Source of the DNA: Pseudomonadota bacterium
GTDB lineage: Bacteria; Pseudomonadota; Gammaproteobacteria; Xanthomonadales; Rhodanobacteraceae
Length of the DNA: 45,044 bases
Assembly: GCA_029779475.1 (NCBI GenBank)
Contig: JAKPAN010000091.1
Location: forward strand, 1-45,044
Reading direction: 5' to 3'
Numbering within the stretch: the first letter of the stretch is position 1; each line of letters begins with the position of its first letter. The notes below the pieces were generated by a model that saw only the letters and a program-made list of their open reading frames with translations, searched no databases and was not told the DNA's origin. Positions 42,345-45,044 of this stretch are shown here, piece after piece. The position numbers and the translations under genes are program-made.

Positions 42345-42931
42345 GGGCGCAACAGGGAGGAGATTCGAACGTGGATCGTAGGCGCGCGAATGCGGTCGCT
42401 ACAAGCCATCCATGCGCAATGTACGGCGGGCATTCGATGACGCAGTGGCGGGCCGGTATTCATGCGAAGGCGCTGCGCATTGCGCGCGTCAAGCGGGCGG
42501 ATGAGCGAACCGCCCGGGCGCCCGGAAGCGACGGCAACGATTCAGCAATGGTGTTCGCCGCGCCGTGCGCAAATCCAAAGCGACATGCCGCTTTGGATCC
42601 AGCGCCGGCGGCGGCGTTGCTCGACTTGCCGATGTTCGAGCCGACTTGCGTCGCCGCTGACGGCGTTGCGCAAGAGGCATCTTCCGCAACGGCACGCACC
42701 GAAATGTGCGCCAGATTTCACGCGTCGCCGCACATCGCGATCGGCGGACATTTTCCTCGCTACTGCTCGCATGCATCGCGAAACGTTGTTAAGTCGACAC
42801 AATTCCCAAGGTGGCATTTCCGCGCCGGGCGGTGATTATTAGTCAACAACGGGAAGATAAAAAAAGCGCGCGACCGTAAATGGCCGCGCGCCTTTTCGAT
42901 GAGTCGAAACGACTGATCAATTGCCGATCGA
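42345..42931. other. Gene-free stretch of 587 bases
   Basis: No frame on either strand gives a recognisable protein; open frames here are short and Arg/Ala-rich as expected by chance in GC-rich DNA. It contains a 10-base-pair hairpin (ATCCAAAGCG at 42573-42582 with its complement at 42589-42598, loop ACATGC) and, near the right end, the terminator of the lipase gene. No promoter, operator or repeat family is recognised. Confidence 0.6.
42859..42891 (-). terminator. Rho-independent terminator of the lipase gene
   Basis: On the minus strand GCGCGCG pairs with CGCGCGC (complement of 42885-42891 and 42866-42872) around a 12-base loop, followed by seven U residues (complement of the A-run 42859-42865). 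It begins 41 bases after the lipase stop codon. Confidence 0.85.
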
Positions 42932-45044
42932 TCAATGCATCGACTTCAAAATCGCCGGATTGTTCACCAATACCCCGAACCCGTTGTAGACGACAAAGCT
43001 CGCCATTTCGCCCTGCATTTCCATCGTCGCATACGGGAAATCGGTCGGATCGAGCAACGAGCCGTGTTCGCCCTGCAAGAAGCGCGTCACGACCTGAAGC
43101 CCCTGATTGGACAACATCACCGTCTTGTCGATGCCCTGCGCGCCGAGCGCTGCGATCAGCGGTTCGGTGCCCGACAGCGGCGCACCCGTCACGCGATTGG
43201 GAATGACCTGGTCTGGCAACACGTCGCCGCCACCGACGACTTCGTTGATGAGGATGTTCTTGAACGAGTCGTTGCTGCGCACGGCCGGATCGACGAGCGT
43301 GCCGTTGCCGGCGTAGTTGATCGGATCGCCCGAGTCGATGACGGTCTGCGTGGCGACGAAATACGCGTCGTAGTTCGGCGTGCCCTGCACGAGGCCCGCG
43401 GCGGCGAGGCCGGCGTGGATCGACGGGCCGAACGCGGGCGAAGCATCGAGCAAACGTGCAATGCCGCCGCCCGGTACGTTGAGCACGGCCGCCTTGATCG
43501 TCGGGTCGACGGCCATGACCATCGTGCCGACGATGCTGCCCAGCGACTGGCCGACGAAGCGTGTATGGCTGGCGTCGACGTTCGGCAGCGACGACGCGGC
43601 GTGCGCGAGCTGCATGACGTCGGCGACGCCCTGGCGCAGGTTGTCACGCGAGGTGAGCAGACTGGTCAGGTTGATGTAGTGGCTGCCCGAGCTGTCGATC
43701 TTGCCGTCCGCACCGGGCGCGCCGGTGGTGTTGCTCTGCACGTCGAGGTCGAACGTGCGCTCGTGCGCGCCGAGCGCGGCGAACGGCGTATTGCCGGCGT
43801 AGAACGGATTGGTCTTGTCGACGAGGCCGTGCAGCGGCAGGTCGATGGCGACGACCGCGTAACCTTGCGCGGCGAGCGTGCCTGCGATCGCGAACATGTC
43901 GGTGCGGTTGCGCGTGATGCCGTGCTGGAAGATCACCAGCGGCCAGCCCGCGGCGGGCATCGTCTTGCCGGATGCAGCGTTGGGCAGCGTCAGCAGCAGC
44001 GGCACGACCTGCGTGGAGCGCGTGACCGGAACCGGATTGCACGCGGTGAGGTTGGTCGAGGTCGGATCAAGGCCGAAAGCGGCGCACTGCGGAATGTACG
44101 CGCCGGGCGCGGCGTTCCAATGCGCAACCAGCGGACTGCAATTCGGATCCGTGGCGAAGCAGGTTTCCTGCGGCGAGGCGAGGTAGTACGGCAGCGAGAT
44201 CGTGCCGATGTAGATGTCGGCGATCGGCGGCAGGCCGACACCGAGGTCGCCGAGCGTCTTGCCGGTCGGCGCGACGTGCGTGGTCGCTTTCGGCGACGCC
44301 TGCGTGATCGCGGACAGCGCTTTCAGCGTCGGCGTGATGCTCTGCGTCGTGGCCGTCCACGACATCGCGATCGAACCCGGCGCAATGCCCTTGCTGTAGG
44401 CCGCCGCTTCCTGCGTGTTGACGAGCTGACGCAGCGGTTCGAGCTGGCACGCGCTGGCGTCCGGCAGGAAACGCACGTTCGACTTGCCGCCCGTGCACAA
44501 CGCGTTGTGGCTGGTCGCGAGCAGGTAGGTGAACGAGCCGCGCACGGGCGCGCCGCCCGCGTCCTTGATGCCGTTGGTGACGACGGCGAGGTACGAGGTG
44601 CGCTCCTTGAGCGGCGCGGTCGGCACGATCGCCAGCGTCGCGCCGGTCGTGTCCGACGGCGCCAGAGTGGCGACGAATTCCTGCGGCGAGGCGAGTTCGC
44701 GCACGACGCCGGTGACGCCGCCGCCGGGCCCGCTCAGCGTGACTTCGTACATGTGCACGCTGCCGGCGATCGACGCGGCGCTGATCGGCGCCGAGAACGT
44801 CATCGACCAAGGCGCGGTCGTGCTGAAACCGTCGAGCGCGTTCATCGCCAGCTTCGGGCCGGCGTCGGCCGCCGACGGATCGACCGGGATGTTCAGCGTG
44901 AGATCGGTCGTGCCCTGCAACAGCAGGTTGTTCGGGAACGGGATGACGCCGTGGCTCGGGTCGAAACCCGCGACGGTGTGCGGCGGAACCGGCGCCGTGT
45001 AGTCGTATGCCAGCGCGTCATGCGCAGCCAGTGACAACGCGGCA
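42932..45044 (-). CDS. Secreted lipase/esterase with virulence-factor-lipase N-terminus (cut by window edge)
   Basis: At least 704 residues; the start lies beyond the right edge. The visible N-terminus is the end of a signal peptide (ALSLAAHDALA, then YDYTAPVPPHT). Next come FDPSHGVIPFPNNLLLQGT and Ig-like strands of the 'bacterial virulence factor lipase' N-terminal domain (PF12262 type). From about residue 350 an alpha/beta hydrolase follows: LVIFQHGITRNRTDMFAIAGTLAAQGYAVVAIDLPLHG (oxyanion region), and the nucleophile elbow GQSLGSIVG. Extra cysteines (ALCTGGK, SACQLEP, ETCFATDPNCSP) suggest disulfides. Probably a surface or secreted lipase like VolA. Preceded by a strong terminator downstream; monocistronic in this window. 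Confidence 0.85.
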   Translation of the reverse strand, partial: AALSLAAHDALAYDYTAPVPPHTVAGFDPSHGVIPFPNNLLLQGTTDLTLNIPVDPSAADAGPKLAMNALDGFSTTAPWSMTFSAPISAASIAGSVHMYEVTLSGPGGGVTGVVRELASPQEFVATLAPSDTTGATLAIVPTAPLKERTSYLAVVTNGIKDAGGAPVRGSFTYLLATSHNALCTGGKSNVRFLPDASACQLEPLRQLVNTQEAAAYSKGIAPGSIAMSWTATTQSITPTLKALSAITQASPKATTHVAPTGKTLGDLGVGLPPIADIYIGTISLPYYLASPQETCFATDPNCSPLVAHWNAAPGAYIPQCAAFGLDPTSTNLTACNPVPVTRSTQVVPLLLTLPNAASGKTMPAAGWPLVIFQHGITRNRTDMFAIAGTLAAQGYAVVAIDLPLHGLVDKTNPFYAGNTPFAALGAHERTFDLDVQSNTTGAPGADGKIDSSGSHYINLTSLLTSRDNLRQGVADVMQLAHAASSLPNVDASHTRFVGQSLGSIVGTMVMAVDPTIKAAVLNVPGGGIARLLDASPAFGPSIHAGLAAAGLVQGTPNYDAYFVATQTVIDSGDPINYAGNGTLVDPAVRSNDSFKNILINEVVGGGDVLPDQVIPNRVTGAPLSGTEPLIAALGAQGIDKTVMLSNQGLQVVTRFLQGEHGSLLDPTDFPYATMEMQGEMASFVVYNGFGVLVNNPAILKSMH

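Noticed and set aside
42935-45034. A 699-codon plus-strand frame opposite the lipase gene
   Set aside because: Full-length antisense shadow; the minus strand has a clear lipase with nucleophile elbow and terminator.

Overview
The window is GC-rich chromosomal DNA, densely coded on both strands, from a Gram-negative bacterium. Several features point to a gammaproteobacterium of the order Xanthomonadales/Lysobacterales: the short H-NS-like protein, a wxcK/L/M/N-like surface-sugar block, a pterin-dependent phenylalanine hydroxylase, PilU, OmpW and the CBS/cystathionine-enzyme pair. The family (perhaps Rhodanobacteraceae) is an inference from gene content; no rRNA or tRNA gene is present to settle it.

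Layout. 0-3.4 kb: 5' part of phosphatidylserine synthase (pssA, runs off the left edge), a DUF4124 exported protein, proS, an H-NS-family gene. 3.4-13.5 kb: surface glycan genes, a translationally coupled wxcK-wxcL-wxcM-gtrA set (predicted Fuc3NAc-type sugar synthesis and transfer), a convergent YfhO-type membrane protein, then acetoacetyl-CoA synthetase coupled to a GT-C-like membrane protein. 13.5-16.5 kb: PLP trans-sulfuration enzyme, cystathionine beta-synthase, ydcH. 16.5-17.0 kb: a gene-free, highly structured stretch. 17.0-25.0 kb: DUF4398 lipoprotein and coiled-coil partner, pilU, UPF0114 protein, ChaN-like protein, fbp plus a 2OG oxygenase, a VOC protein with a WYL regulator, an exported alpha/beta hydrolase. 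25.0-28.3 kb: a repeat-rich secreted protein and a Spy/CpxP-like periplasmic protein, divergent from an OmpR/EnvZ-type two-component system. 28.3-32.7 kb: DUF885 metallopeptidase, ompW behind a probable FNR/Anr box, SRPBCC protein, phhA. 32.7-34.7 kb: rhomboid protease and TerC/Alx protein behind a yybP-ykoY (Mn2+) riboswitch. 34.7-38.7 kb: rlmI, a gene remnant, folE, an MFS exporter, a small membrane protein. 38.7-39.9 kb: RES/Xre toxin-antitoxin pair with a visible operator. 39.9-45.0 kb: SpmA-SpmB-like fusion, GT2-TPR protein, a 590-base gene-free stretch, and a large lipase cut by the right edge.

How the parts connect. FolE could supply pterin for PhhA 4 kb away. TerC and rhomboid are probably co-transcribed under Mn2+ control. 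The Spy-like/repeat-protein/hydrolase set divergent from its own two-component system looks like a Cpx-style envelope-stress module with an unusual secreted effector; this is the best candidate for an undescribed system. A second, orphan structured RNA with partial yybP-ykoY signatures lies at 16.73-16.86 kb. No CRISPR array, prophage, insertion sequence or stable RNA gene was seen.
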